A stretch of 64,000 bases of DNA from Alphaproteobacteria bacterium (GCA_030431825.1 JAUIIJ010000026.1:1-64000); one strand, 5' to 3'; shown: positions 18,400 to 27,949, numbered from the stretch's first letter. Numbers and translations: made by a program. The notes: generated by a model from the sequence alone, not told the origin.

Positions 18400-19703
18400 C
18401 AGCCGATCCTTTCGTGAATGAGATCGGGCACCGCCTCTGGCCGCGCCCCGATCCTGATTGCCTTGCGCACCGTCGCCTCGGCCCGCTGCGCGGCATCTTC
18501 GCGCGCGGCGTGGATCACGGCGAGCGGCTGGCCACGCGTCACGCGTTCGCCAAGTCGCAGCAGACCGGACAGCCCGACCGCCGGATCGACCACGTCGCTC
18601 TCGACCTGTCGCCCGCCGCCCAGTGCAACCACGGCCAGCCCCAGAGCCTCGCCATCGATTTCGGCGATATACCCGTCCTCGCGCGCGACGATCTCGCGGA
18701 TCACGTTGGGCTCCGGGAGAAAACGCTGCCAATGCTCGACAAAGGCCAGCGGCCCGCCCTGCGCCGCGATCATCTTTCCGAACCGTTCGGCCGCACGACC
18801 GTCCCGGATCGCGGCGACAATCCGGTCTGCCCCGACCTGAACATCGTCAACCAAGCCCGCCCTCGCGAGCAGCACCCCGCCCAATGCCGCCCCAAGCTGC
18901 ACCAGCGGACCCTCAAGCCGGCCGGTCAGCACCTTCATGATCTCGGCCACTTCGAGCGCATTGCCAAGCGCCGGGGCCAGCGGCTGGTTCATGTCGCTGA
19001 CGATCGCGCTGGTCTTGCACCCTGCCGCATTGGCGGCCGTCACCAGCGCCGCGGCGAGGGCGCTGGCCTCTTGTCTCGTCTTCATGAAGGCGCCGCTGCC
19101 TACCTTGACGTCAAGCACCAGCGCATCCGGGCTCGCGGCAAGTTTTTTGGACAGGATCGACGCGGTGATCAGATCGAGGCTTTCGACCGTGGCGGTGACA
19201 TCGCGTATCGCATAAAGGCGCTTGTCCGCCGGCGCGATCCGGGCCGTTGCCCCGACGATCGCGCAGCCGACCTGCGACACGATCTCGCTCAAGCGCCCCT
19301 GCGAGAGCCCGGTGCTCACCCCGGCAATCGCCTCGAGCTTGTCCAGCGTTCCGCCGGTATGCCCAAGCCCCCGCCCCGAGATCATCGGCACGCAGCCGCC
19401 GCAGGCAGCCAGCGCCGGGGCCAGCAGCAGCGACACGCAATCTCCGATCCCGCCGGTCGAATGCTTGTCGATCACCGGGCCGTCGAGCGTCCAGCGCAGC
19501 ACGTCGCCGCTGTCGCGCATGGCAAGCGTCAGGGCACTGCGCCCCGCCTCGCCGAGATCGCCCATGCAGACCGCCATCGCAAAGGCCCCCGCCTGCGCAT
19601 CCGTGACGGTGCCATCCGCCAGCCCCTGCGCGAACCAGCGCAACTCCGCCGCATCGGGCACCTGCCGGCGCCGCAACCTGGCGATGATGGCACGGGCATC
19701 CAT
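18399..19703 (-). CDS. deoA: Thymidine phosphorylase
   Basis: The 434-aa enzyme splits thymidine and deoxyuridine with phosphate to base plus deoxyribose 1-phosphate. The glycosyltransferase family 3 helical N-terminus, the pyrimidine phosphorylase signature region SGRGLGHTGGTLDKLEAI and the KHSTGGIGDCVSLLLAP phosphate-binding loop are visible, with LVLDVKVGSGAFMKT in the middle. Full length for the family. It begins at ATG 19703, 3 bp after the cdd stop, and ends inside the deoB start. Confidence 0.95.
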   Translation of the reverse strand: MDARAIIARLRRRQVPDAAELRWFAQGLADGTVTDAQAGAFAMAVCMGDLGEAGRSALTLAMRDSGDVLRWTLDGPVIDKHSTGGIGDCVSLLLAPALAACGGCVPMISGRGLGHTGGTLDKLEAIAGVSTGLSQGRLSEIVSQVGCAIVGATARIAPADKRLYAIRDVTATVESLDLITASILSKKLAASPDALVLDVKVGSGAFMKTRQEASALAAALVTAANAAGCKTSAIVSDMNQPLAPALGNALEVAEIMKVLTGRLEGPLVQLGAALGGVLLARAGLVDDVQVGADRIVAAIRDGRAAERFGKMIAAQGGPLAFVEHWQRFLPEPNVIREIVAREDGYIAEIDGEALGLAVVALGGGRQVESDVVDPAVGLSGLLRLGERVTRGQPLAVIHAAREDAAQRAEATVRKAIRIGARPEAVPDLIHERIG

Positions 19704-19706
19704 GCC

Positions 19707-20099
19707 CTAGCGGCCGGCCATGTGAGCGGCACCAAAAGCACCCGGCAGCAATTCGGCCAGCGTCATCACCTCTTCCTGCCCCGCCGTGGTGCCCATGGTC
19801 ACAGGCACAGTGCCGGCACCGAACTCGGCAAGTTTCTGGCGGCACCCCCCGCAGGGCGTGACCGGCATCGGGCTGTCCGCGATCACATGCACCTCGGTCA
19901 GCTCGGTCTCGCCTGCGGCAACCATTGCGGCAATCGCACCGGCCTCGGCGCAGGTGCCCTCGGGATAGGCGATGTTCTCGACGTTGCAACCGACATATAC
20001 AGCTCCCGAAGCGGCGCGCAACGCGGCCCCGACCCTGAACCCCGAATAAGGGGCGTGGGCATTTTCGCGCACTCGTGTTGCGGCATCTTTCAAACTCAT
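19707..20099 (-). CDS. cdd: Cytidine deaminase
   Basis: The 130-aa homotetrameric zinc enzyme converts cytidine and deoxycytidine to uridine forms. The first zinc ligand and catalytic Glu lie in CAEAGAIAAM, and the other two Cys ligands in PCGGCRQKLAEF. N-terminal YSGFRVGAALRAASG is typical. First gene of the reverse-strand salvage operon; the promoter should lie in the long gap upstream of 20099. Start at ATG 20099 fits family length. Confidence 0.95.
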   Translation of the reverse strand: MSLKDAATRVRENAHAPYSGFRVGAALRAASGAVYVGCNVENIAYPEGTCAEAGAIAAMVAAGETELTEVHVIADSPMPVTPCGGCRQKLAEFGAGTVPVTMGTTAGQEEVMTLAELLPGAFGAAHMAGR

Positions 20100-20498
20100 T
20101 CGCTATCCATCTCCGTGGTCAAGGCACCGGGCAAGGCAATCTCCGTCAGTTCAACGTCGCAACTCGGGTCGACCAGCCGCGTTTACATTCCGGTGGCCTT
20201 TCAGAGGCATCTCCTGCTGCCAGATGATAGGCGCGCCGCCCTTCACCCCGCAAGGTCACGGTTTTGCCGGTGACAGCGGATCGTCGGTCGGCATGCGCCG
20301 CAGTCCGGCAAGATGCAAGCAGGCGAGGCTCGGCGGGGGTGTCGGGCATGAGACCTCGTTTCAGGGCACGCAAAACTCTGGCGACAGGGCGCAGATTCTG
20401 CAAGCATGGGCGCGTAAGCCCGGTGCTCGATATTCCCGGTTGCCCCGGCGCCACCGGTTAGTTTAGTGCTAAACCATCTTTCCTGGAGGATCGCGGAC
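20100..20498. other. Divergent intergenic region cdd / maeB with a small dyad
   Basis: About 400 bp with no supportable gene. It should contain promoters for both the cdd operon and maeB. The only clear structure is GTTTAG-TG-CTAAAC at 20461-20474, an inverted repeat 25 bases before the maeB start that could be an operator. CCTGGAGGA just before 20499 is the maeB ribosome binding site. Confidence 0.5.
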
Positions 20499-22772
20499 AT
20501 GTCCGAAAATCAAACCCTGCGTCAGGCGGCACTGTTCTATCACGAGAACCCCAAGCCCGGTAAACTCGAGATCCGGGCCACCAAGCCGATGGCCAACGGA
20601 CGCGATCTGGCGCGGGCCTATTCACCCGGTGTCGCCGAGGCCTGTATCGAGATCAAGAACGATCCGGCAAGCGCCTCGCGCTATACGACCAAGGCCAACC
20701 TCGTGGGCGTCGTCTCGAATGGAACGGCGGTGCTGGGGCTTGGCAATATCGGCGCGCAGGCCAGCAAGCCGGTGATGGAGGGCAAGGCGGTCCTGTTCAA
20801 GAAATTCGCCAATATCGACTGTTTCGACATAGAGGTCGATGAGTCCGATCCGGAAAAGCTGGCCGAGATCGTCTGCTCGCTCGCCCCGACATTCGGCGCG
20901 ATCAACCTTGAGGACATCAAGGCGCCCGATTGCTTCATCGTCGAAAAGATCTGCCGCGAGCGGATGAATATTCCGGTATTTCACGACGATCAGCACGGCA
21001 CCGCCATTGTCGTGGGCGCGGCGGCCAAGAACGCGGTGCATGTGGCCCGGAAGAAATTCGAGGACATCCGCGTGGTCAGCACCGGCGGCGGCGCGGCCGG
21101 CATCGCCTGCCTGAACATGCTGGTCAAGATGGGGGTCAAACGCGAGAATATCTGGCTCTGCGACATTCACGGCCTGGTTTACGAAGGCCGCACCGAGGAC
21201 ATGAACCCGCAGAAGGCACTGTTCGCCCAGCATTCCGACAAACGGACGCTGGACGAGGTGATCGAGGGGGCGGACCTGTTCCTTGGCCTGAGCGGACCCA
21301 ACGTGCTGAAGCCGGCGATGGTTGAACGCATGGCCAAGCGCCCGATCATCTTTGCGCTGGCCAACCCGAACCCGGAAATCATGCCCGAAGACGCCCGCGC
21401 CGTCGCACCGGACGCCATCATCGCGACCGGGCGCAGCGATTTTCCCAACCAGGTGAACAATGTGCTGTGCTTTCCGTTCATCTTTCGCGGCGCGCTCGAC
21501 GTTGGCGCGACCGAGATCAACGACGCGATGCAACTGGCCTGTATCGACGGCATTGCCGAGCTGGCGCGCGCGACCACCAGCGCCGAGGCCGCCGCAGCCT
21601 ATAGCGGCGAACAGATGACATTCGGGGCCGAATATCTGATCCCGAAACCCTTTGACCCGCGGCTGGTGGCAGTGGTCTCGGCGGCGGTCGCACAGGCGGC
21701 GATGGACACCGGCGTCGCGGCCCGCCCGATCGAGGACATGACGGCCTATCGCCAGCGCCTGAACCAGAGCGTGTTCAAATCCGCCCTGCTCATGCGTCCG
21801 GTCTTTCAGGCCGCGCGACAGGCCAGCCGCCGCATCGTGTTCAGCGAGGGCGAGGACGAGCGTGTCCTGCGGGCCGCGCAGGCGATCCTGGAAGAAACCA
21901 CCGAGACACCGATCCTGATCGGTCGCCCGGAGGTGATGGAACAACGGTGCGAGCGGTTCGGGCTCGTGATCCGGCCCGAACGCGATTTCCAGCTGGTCAA
22001 CCCCGAGAACGACCCGCGCTACTACGATTACTGGAACAGCTATCACACCCTGATGCAGCGCAAGGGCGTCACGCCCGACATCGCCAAGGCGATCATGCGC
22101 ACCAACACCACCGCCATCGCGGCCATCATGGTACACCGCGACGAGGCCGACAGCATGATCTGCGGCACGTTCGGCGAATATCGCTGGCATCTCAATTACG
22201 TGGCGCAGATTCTCGGATCGCCCGACCTGTCGCCGCATGGTGCGCTGTCCATGATGATCCTCGAGGACGGGCCCCTGTTCATTGCCGACACCCATGTGCA
22301 CCAGTTGCCCGACGCCCGTGAGCTCGCCGAGATCGGTATCGCGGCGGCCCGCCATGTCAGGCGCTTTGGCGTCGAGCCGCAGATCGCCTTCTGCTCGCAA
22401 TCACAGTTCGGCAACCAGTCGGAGGGATCGGGCAAAAGACTGCGCGACGCCATCAGGATCCTGGACAGCGAACCGCACGATTTCACCTACGAAGGGGAAA
22501 TGAACATCGATACGGCACTTGACGCGGATTTGCGCGCCCGGATTTTCCCGGCATCGCGGCTGACATCCAACGCCAACGTGTTGATCTTTGCCCATGCGGA
22601 TGCCGCCAGCGGCGTGCGCAACATCCTCAAGATGAAGGCCGGTGGCCTGGAGGTGGGTCCGATCCTGATGGGCATGGGCAACAAGGCGCATATCGTGTCC
22701 CCCTCGATCACCGCGCGCGGATTGCTCAACATGGCCGCCGTTGCCGGCACGCCGGTCGCGCAATACGGCTGA
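20499..22772 (+). CDS. maeB: NADP-dependent malic enzyme with C-terminal phosphotransacetylase-like domain
   Basis: The 757-aa protein has an N-terminal malic enzyme domain (about 1-430), with [15 protein letters not shown], the Lys-containing [15 protein letters not shown] metal and substrate motif, the Rossmann motif [14 protein letters not shown] and [14 protein letters not shown]-terminal PTA-like domain (about 430-757, [16 protein letters not shown] to [20 protein letters not shown]) follows and is thought to be regulatory and to respond to acetyl-CoA. It decarboxylates malate to pyruvate, making NADPH. ATG 20499 follows a CTGGAGGA site; the ORF-track start is 33 bases upstream and unlikely. 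The length is typical of the MaeB fusion. Confidence 0.94.
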   Translation: MSENQTLRQAALFYHENPKPGKLEIRATKPMANGRDLARAYSPGVAEACIEIKNDPASASRYTTKANLVGVVSNGTAVLGLGNIGAQASKPVMEGKAVLFKKFANIDCFDIEVDESDPEKLAEIVCSLAPTFGAINLEDIKAPDCFIVEKICRERMNIPVFHDDQHGTAIVVGAAAKNAVHVARKKFEDIRVVSTGGGAAGIACLNMLVKMGVKRENIWLCDIHGLVYEGRTEDMNPQKALFAQHSDKRTLDEVIEGADLFLGLSGPNVLKPAMVERMAKRPIIFALANPNPEIMPEDARAVAPDAIIATGRSDFPNQVNNVLCFPFIFRGALDVGATEINDAMQLACIDGIAELARATTSAEAAAAYSGEQMTFGAEYLIPKPFDPRLVAVVSAAVAQAAMDTGVAARPIEDMTAYRQRLNQSVFKSALLMRPVFQAARQASRRIVFSEGEDERVLRAAQAILEETTETPILIGRPEVMEQRCERFGLVIRPERDFQLVNPENDPRYYDYWNSYHTLMQRKGVTPDIAKAIMRTNTTAIAAIMVHRDEADSMICGTFGEYRWHLNYVAQILGSPDLSPHGALSMMILEDGPLFIADTHVHQLPDARELAEIGIAAARHVRRFGVEPQIAFCSQSQFGNQSEGSGKRLRDAIRILDSEPHDFTYEGEMNIDTALDADLRARIFPASRLTSNANVLIFAHADAASGVRNILKMKAGGLEVGPILMGMGNKAHIVSPSITARGLLNMAAVAGTPVAQYG

Positions 22773-23033
22773 GCGTCTGAACAGACACCGCGCCGCAGAG
22801 GTGGCGCGGCAAAGCCTTGCGCGAAAATTTGCATTTCCGGGTTTCCAAGTTTGCAAAAATCGCGGAGATCCGGATTTTTCCCGCAAAAAAGTCATCGGTT
22901 TGCAAATTTATCGCAAGGATTGCGCGGAAATCTGCAAATTTCTTGCGTCCTTCTGCCGCTGGTGCCGGTAACGATCTTGCCTGACGCCGCGTCGCTCCAC
23001 TACACAATCGGAAACGCAGGAGGAGAAGGTTCG
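22773..23033. promoter_or_regulatory. prpE upstream region with TTTGCAAA-type (ScfR/PccR-like) sites
   Basis: This 261-bp gap is AT-rich and contains perfect TTTGCAAA octamers at 22850 and 22899 and near matches TTTGCATT (22828) and TCTGCAAA (22931). Three can be read as degenerate half-site pairs with a 4-bp spacer: CTTGCGCG-AAAA-TTTGCATT, TTTGCAAA-TTTA-TCGCAAGG and TCTGCAAA-TTTC-TTGCGTCC. TTTGCAAA-N4-TTTGCAAA is the motif described for PccR, a short-chain acyl-CoA responsive regulator of propionyl-CoA assimilation in Rhodobacter. A GC hairpin, CCGCGCC...GGCGCGG, near 22788-22810 follows the maeB stop but lacks a T tract. Confidence 0.6.
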
Positions 23034-24923
23034 ATGAGGTATTCAGAGGTCTATTCCGGCTGGAAAGACGATCCGGAGGGCTTCTGGATGGAAGCCGCCA
23101 AGAGCATCGATTGGGACAAGCCCCCGAGCAAGGCTCTCAACGACGAAGACGCGCCGATCTACAGTTGGTTTGACGATGGGATGGTCAATACCTGCTACAA
23201 CGCGGTGGACCGGCATGTCGATGCCGGGCGCGGCGCACAGACCGCGATCATCTATGACAGTCCGATCACCCAGACGAAGCACAGGATTTCCTATTCGGAA
23301 CTGCGCAGCCGGGTTGCCTCGCTTGCCGGGGCGCTGCGCGCGAAAGGCGTGGAAAAGGGCGATCGTGTCATCATCTACATGCCGATGGTCCCCGAAGCGC
23401 TGGAAGCGATGCTGGCCTGCGCCCGGCTGGGGGCCGTGCACTCGGTTGTCTTTGGCGGGTTTGCGGCAAACGAACTGGCGGTGCGGGTCGACGATTGCAA
23501 ACCCAAGGCGATCATCGCCGCGTCCTGCGGGCTCGAACCCGGCCGGGTGGTGCATTACAAGCCACTGCTGGACGGTGCCATTGATCTTGCCGAACACAAG
23601 CCCGATTTCTGCGTGATTTTCCAGCGCGAGCAGGAAGTCGCACATCTCGAAGAGGGCCGCGACGTCGACTGGCACGCATTCCAGTATGGCGTGGAGCCGG
23701 CGGAATGTGTTCCCGTGGAGGGCAGCCACCCGGCCTACATCCTCTATACCTCCGGCACGACCGGTGCCCCCAAGGGCGTGATCCGCGCAACCGGCGGGCA
23801 CCTTGTTGCGCTGAACTGGACAATGAAGGCGATTTACAATGTCGATCCCGGCGACGTGTTCTGGGCGGCGTCCGACGTGGGCTGGGTCGTCGGCCATTCC
23901 TATATCTGCTACGCGCCGCTGATCCACGGCAACACCACCGTCGTGTTCGAGGGCAAGCCCGTGGGCACGCCCGATGCGGGAACATTCTGGCGGGTCATTT
24001 CCGAGCATGGCGTCAAATCGTTCTTTACCGCCCCGACCGCAATCCGCGCGGTCAAGCGCCAGGACCCCAAGGGCGAGTTCGCGGCGAAATACGACCTCTC
24101 TTGCCTCAAGACGCTCTACCTCGCAGGCGAACGCGCGGATCCCGACACCATCGAATGGGCGCAGAATCTGTTGAACATCCCGGTGATCGATCATTGGTGG
24201 CAGACCGAGACCGGCTTTGCCATCGCGGCCAATCCGATGGGCATCGAACCGCTGCCCGTCAAGATCGGCAGCCCCTCGGTCCCGATGCCCGGCTATGACG
24301 TGCAGATCCTCGACGACGCCGGTCACCCGCTCAAACCCGGCGAGCTCGGAGCGATCGCGGTCAAGCTGCCCCTGCCGCCGGGCACCCTGCCCAACCTGTG
24401 GAATGCGCAGGAACGGTTCGTGAAATCCTACCTCACGACCTTTCCCGGCTATTACGAGACCGGCGATGCGGGGATGATCGACGAAGACGGCTATCTCTAT
24501 ATCATGGCGCGCACCGACGACGTGATCAACGTGGCGGGCCATCGGCTGTCCACCGGCGCAATGGAAGAGGTTCTGGCGGGCCATCCGGATGTCGCCGAAT
24601 GCGCGGTGATCGGGGTGTCGGATCAGCTCAAGGGCCAGGTGCCGGTCGGGTTCCTGTGCCTGAACGCGGGTGTGGACCGCGATCAGAGGGATATCGTCGA
24701 CGAGGTTGTCGGGCTGGTGCGCGACAGGATCGGACCGGTTGCCGCCTTCAAACTGGCGGTGGTGGTCGATCGTTTGCCCAAGACGCGCTCGGGCAAGATC
24801 CTGCGGGCGACGATGGTCAAGATCGCCGATGGAGACAGCTACAAGATGCCGGCGACCATCGACGATCCCGCAATCCTGGACGAGATCAAGGACGCGCTGC
24901 GAACCATTGGCTACGCCGGATAA
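23034..24923 (+). CDS. prpE: Propionyl-CoA synthetase
   Basis: The 629-aa acyl-adenylate ligase of the acetyl/propionyl-CoA synthetase type converts propionate, ATP and CoA to propionyl-CoA. It shows the ACAS N-terminal domain (YSGWKDDPEGFWMEAA), P-loop-like YTSGTTGAPKGVIRATGG near 245, DHWWQTETGFA with the substrate-pocket Trp near 388, YETGDAGMIDEDGY and the C-terminal KTRSGKILRATM with the acetylatable Lys. ATG 23034 follows AGGAGGAGAAGG; the ORF-track extension to 22851 runs into the regulatory region. PrpE versus acetyl-CoA synthetase is judged from length and YSEVYSGWKDDPEGFW, typical of PrpE. Confidence 0.92.
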   Translation: MRYSEVYSGWKDDPEGFWMEAAKSIDWDKPPSKALNDEDAPIYSWFDDGMVNTCYNAVDRHVDAGRGAQTAIIYDSPITQTKHRISYSELRSRVASLAGALRAKGVEKGDRVIIYMPMVPEALEAMLACARLGAVHSVVFGGFAANELAVRVDDCKPKAIIAASCGLEPGRVVHYKPLLDGAIDLAEHKPDFCVIFQREQEVAHLEEGRDVDWHAFQYGVEPAECVPVEGSHPAYILYTSGTTGAPKGVIRATGGHLVALNWTMKAIYNVDPGDVFWAASDVGWVVGHSYICYAPLIHGNTTVVFEGKPVGTPDAGTFWRVISEHGVKSFFTAPTAIRAVKRQDPKGEFAAKYDLSCLKTLYLAGERADPDTIEWAQNLLNIPVIDHWWQTETGFAIAANPMGIEPLPVKIGSPSVPMPGYDVQILDDAGHPLKPGELGAIAVKLPLPPGTLPNLWNAQERFVKSYLTTFPGYYETGDAGMIDEDGYLYIMARTDDVINVAGHRLSTGAMEEVLAGHPDVAECAVIGVSDQLKGQVPVGFLCLNAGVDRDQRDIVDEVVGLVRDRIGPVAAFKLAVVVDRLPKTRSGKILRATMVKIADGDSYKMPATIDDPAILDEIKDALRTIGYAG

Positions 24924-24958
24924 CCACCTGCACCACCCGGCACGTCCGGGTGGTTTCG

Positions 24959-25981
24959 CTAGCGGTTCGCCTTGATCCCGGCAAGATACTCATCGGAATA
25001 GTCCACCTCGATCTCGATCCAGATCGGCAGATGGTCCGACATCTCGTGCGTGGTCCAGCCCGGATAGGTGCCGGGCCAGTTGGCATAGGGTTTGCCGGTG
25101 TCGGGTTTGCTGCGGATGTCCATCGCGATCTGTTCGTAGGCACCCACGTCCTGGGGGCGGAACACCGTTCCACGCCAATCGAACTTGCCCTTGCGCAGCA
25201 GGCGGGTCTCGGTCCCCTCGCCGGCAAAGGCGATATGATCAAAGAGCTTGTCACCGCCCAGGTTGGTGGCCCCGAAATCCGGAACCACCAGTCCGGCATC
25301 CTTGAGCGCGGCCATGGTTTCATCCTCGCTGCTTTCGATATTCATGTCGCCAAGCAGCACGTAAACCTCGCCCTCGTTCTTCGACCGGGCACTCAGGATC
25401 GAGGCCAGTGCCGAAATCTCGCGCGCGCGAAGTCCCACGTCATCGCCAAAGCGGATATGGGCGGTGCACAGCGTGAACCGGAACCAGCCCGCCTGGAACG
25501 AGGCAAAGAACGGCGAGCGCGCGATCTGTTCGCCGTCGATCAGGGCATCGCGCGGCAACACGATCTCGCCGATCAGGTTGCGAAACACGACCTTGTTGCG
25601 GTTGTACAAGAACGCCATCCGCTCGTCATTGCCTGCATCCCCGGCGGTGACATCGGTGACAAAGTAATCCCAGTTTTCGCCCAACAGGTTCGTCAGCCGC
25701 TTCAGCGGGCCGAGATCGGGCTTTATCTCCTGCACGGCACAGATATCGAAATGGTCGATGATCTCGGCGATATAATGATAGCTTTCGTCCAGCCGGCTGC
25801 GCCCTCCGTCGAAGGCACGGATGTTCCATGAGCCGATCACCAGCGAATTCGGACGCCGCACATCGGTGATCTGGACCGCAAGGGCCGCGCGCAGCCGCAA
25901 CAGCCCGTCCGCGATCCACCCGCGTTGCCCGGGCGCGTCATCGCCCGGCGGGTAATCGTTGATTCCCTTGTAATAGGCCAT
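24959..25981 (-). CDS. Endonuclease/exonuclease/phosphatase family protein
   Basis: The 340-aa protein has the EEP fold motifs in order: IGSWNIRAFDG (Asn metal ligand), CAVQEIKPD (Glu), TLCTAHIRFGDD (His), VLLGDMNIESSED (Asp and Asn), and the final SDHLPIWIEIEV with the catalytic Asp-His. This superfamily hydrolyses phosphodiesters in DNA or RNA, or phosphoesters in sphingolipids and inositol phosphates. No signal peptide was found, so a cytoplasmic nuclease is likelier. Start ATG 25981 (MAYYKGINDYPPG) has AAGGAGAGG upstream; the ORF-track extension lacks support. Exact substrate unknown. Confidence 0.85.
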   Translation of the reverse strand: MAYYKGINDYPPGDDAPGQRGWIADGLLRLRAALAVQITDVRRPNSLVIGSWNIRAFDGGRSRLDESYHYIAEIIDHFDICAVQEIKPDLGPLKRLTNLLGENWDYFVTDVTAGDAGNDERMAFLYNRNKVVFRNLIGEIVLPRDALIDGEQIARSPFFASFQAGWFRFTLCTAHIRFGDDVGLRAREISALASILSARSKNEGEVYVLLGDMNIESSEDETMAALKDAGLVVPDFGATNLGGDKLFDHIAFAGEGTETRLLRKGKFDWRGTVFRPQDVGAYEQIAMDIRSKPDTGKPYANWPGTYPGWTTHEMSDHLPIWIEIEVDYSDEYLAGIKANR

Positions 25982-26208
25982 GATCGCCTCTCCTTGCGCC
26001 GTGACGGCGGTGTCCGCACGGGTCAAGCGAACACCATTTGCCCCTTGCGACGCAAGGGTCTGGCGCGGCGGTCGCGCCCGGTGCGACCCTGTGCGACATG
26101 AACGGCGGGCGTCGCGGCAGCCGCCGGTTGCAGTACCGATCGTCCACGCGGGTTTTCGCCATTGCATTGATCGCTTCGATGCGTACCGTATCGCCGAAAG
26201 GACTCCAC

Positions 26209-27636
26209 ATGACAAAACCGCTCTGGCAACTCGACGCCGTCGAGATCTCCACCCTTACCAAATCCGCAGAAACAAGCGTCGCCGACGTGACCGCCGCCGC
26301 CATCGCGCGCATGCATGACAGGAACCCGACTCTGAACGCAGTGGTCGAGGATCTGGGCGAAGAGGCCATGCAGCGCGCGCGCGCCCTTGACGATGACCTG
26401 GCCAGCGGCAAACCCGCCGGGCCGCTGCACGGCGTTCCGGTGACAATCAAGGTGAATGTCGATCAGAAGGGCCACGCCACGACCAACGGCGTTACGGCAC
26501 TTGCCAACGCCATCGCGCCGGACGATGCCCCGATTGTCAGGAACCTGCTCGCCGCCGGCGCGGTGGTGATCGGCCGCACCAACACGCCCGAATTCTCGTT
26601 CCGGGCCGAGACCGACAACGCGCTGCATGGGCGCACCCGCAACCCCTGGGGCGATCACGTGTCGCCGGGCGGTTCCTCGGGCGGGGCCGGATCGGCGGTG
26701 ATGGCCGGGATCGGCGCGCTTGGACATGGCAACGACATCGGCGGCAGCCTGAGATTCCCGGCGGCGGCCCAAGGTGCGGTCACGGTCAAGCCGGGCCTGG
26801 GGCGCGTCCCTGCCTGGAACCCGAGCCAGACCAAGGAGCGCGGCATGCTGGCGCAATCGATGTCGGTGCAGGGGCTGATCGCGCGGTCGGCTGCGGATCT
26901 TCACCTGTCGATGCCCGCCGTCATCGCCCCCGATCCGCGCGATCCGTTTCACGTGCCCCTGCCCTGGCGCGGCGATGCGCCGGACACGCCGGTGCGCGTC
27001 GGATTTACCCGCGAGACCTATGGCTTTGACCTGCATCCCGAGGTGTCCAGGGCGCTGGACATGGCGCGCGACGCGATGCGCGACGCGGGCTATGAGGTCG
27101 AAGAAATCACGCCCCCCGACATTCGCGAGGCCGGCCTTGCGGGATACCGAGCGCTGCTGGGCGAGGTCAAGGCGCTGATGGCGCCGGACATTCAAGCCCA
27201 TGGCTCACCAACGATCCAGACGATCTTTGAGCAGTATTTCGAGCAGTTCCCGCCATACGAAGGCGATGAGCTTTTGCAGATGATGGCGCAACGCAGCCAC
27301 TATGCCCGCGAATGGTCGCTGTTTCTGGAGCGCTATCCGCTGGTCATCACGCCGTTCCTGCCGCAACCGTTTTTTGCCCCGGACCGCGACACCGAAGGCA
27401 GCGAAGGGGTGCGCGAGGTGCTGGGCGCAGCGCTCTGGTCCTATGCGATGAATTTCATGGGGCTGCCCGCAGGCAGTGTTCCGGCGCATCTGGCCGAATT
27501 GCCGCAGGGCATGCAGCCGATCAACATCCAGATCGTCGGCCGGCGCTGGCGCGAAGACCTGGTTGTCGATGCCTGCGCAGCGATCGAAGAGCGGGTCGGG
27601 CGGATGTGCGATCCCTTGTGGGCGCGGATCGGCTAA
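26209..27636 (+). CDS. Amidase (amidase-signature family)
   Basis: The 475-aa enzyme has the Ser-cisSer-Lys catalytic triad: Lys in PVTIKVNVDQKG (near 80), and the signature SPGGSSGGAGSAVMAGIGALGHGNDIGGSLRFPA (about 150-185) with the two serines. It hydrolyses an amide to acid and ammonia; substrate not readable. ATG 26209 with GACTCCAC upstream starts the homologous sequence (MTKPLWQLDAVEIS). The TAA stop is the first triplet of the 105-bp palindromic element, so the element defines the C-terminus. Divergent from the nuclease gene. Confidence 0.88.
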   Translation: MTKPLWQLDAVEISTLTKSAETSVADVTAAAIARMHDRNPTLNAVVEDLGEEAMQRARALDDDLASGKPAGPLHGVPVTIKVNVDQKGHATTNGVTALANAIAPDDAPIVRNLLAAGAVVIGRTNTPEFSFRAETDNALHGRTRNPWGDHVSPGGSSGGAGSAVMAGIGALGHGNDIGGSLRFPAAAQGAVTVKPGLGRVPAWNPSQTKERGMLAQSMSVQGLIARSAADLHLSMPAVIAPDPRDPFHVPLPWRGDAPDTPVRVGFTRETYGFDLHPEVSRALDMARDAMRDAGYEVEEITPPDIREAGLAGYRALLGEVKALMAPDIQAHGSPTIQTIFEQYFEQFPPYEGDELLQMMAQRSHYAREWSLFLERYPLVITPFLPQPFFAPDRDTEGSEGVREVLGAALWSYAMNFMGLPAGSVPAHLAELPQGMQPINIQIVGRRWREDLVVDACAAIEERVGRMCDPLWARIG

Positions 27637-27738
27637 AGCGTTTCGCGATTGACTTGAAACATCTGGCATCACCGAACGCGTTGAAATCTCTGATTTCAGG
27701 CAGCGTTAGGTGATTCAGGTTTATCGCGAAATGCTATA
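27634..27738. repeat. 105-bp palindromic element, copy 1
   Basis: Begins TAAAGCGTTTCGCGATT and ends ATCGCGAAATGCTATA. Outer arms pair over AGCGTTTCGCGAT/ATCGCGAAATGCT and inner arms pair over segments such as ATCACC/GGTGAT, AACGC/GCGTT and GAAAT/ATTTC, so the whole unit can fold into one long imperfect hairpin. A second copy at 40248-40352 has the same length and about 8 differences by eye. Its first three bases are the amidase stop codon. Confidence 0.85.
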
Positions 27739-27822
27739 GGCCCAGCCACCACGGACAAGCCGCGCCGGCGCGCCAGATCCTCCGTGCGGGCCGGCGTTGG
27801 AGCGAAAATAGGTGCCATGCAC

Positions 27823-27856
27823 AAAAAAATACGGACGCAGAGTTTCCTCTGCGCCC
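27823..27856 (-). terminator. Intrinsic terminator facing the reverse strand
   Basis: In RNA sense (reverse strand) GGGCGCAGAG-GAAA-CTCTGCGTCC forms a 10-bp stem including one G-U pair, with a GAAA tetraloop, followed by GTATTTTTTT. It ends transcription from the nadK side. Confidence 0.85.
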
Positions 27857-27887
27857 GGGTCCTACTGAAATAAACTCGTTACAAGAA

Positions 27888-27949
27888 CCACTCACTCACG
27901 CGGTACTCTTTACCAACACCACTCACTTACTCCGTACTCTTTGCCAAAA
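27888..27949. repeat. Tandem 31-bp direct repeat
   Basis: CCACTCACTCACGCGGTACT... at 27888-27918 is repeated immediately at 27919-27949 with a few changes. The 10-mer CTCGTTACAA occurs on both sides (27876-27885 and 27953-27962). A third TTTGCCA-containing segment at 27972 resembles the end of the repeat unit. Confidence 0.8.

Noticed and set aside
18165-20273. 702-aa plus-strand ORF across deoB and deoA
   Set aside because: Low-complexity Arg/Pro/His composition, opposite to clear salvage enzymes.
20622-22400. 592-aa reverse ORF inside maeB
   Set aside because: Antisense shadow with no recognisable domain.
27888-27949. CRISPR-like array
   Set aside because: Only two adjacent repeats without spacers and no cas genes; it is a simple tandem duplication.
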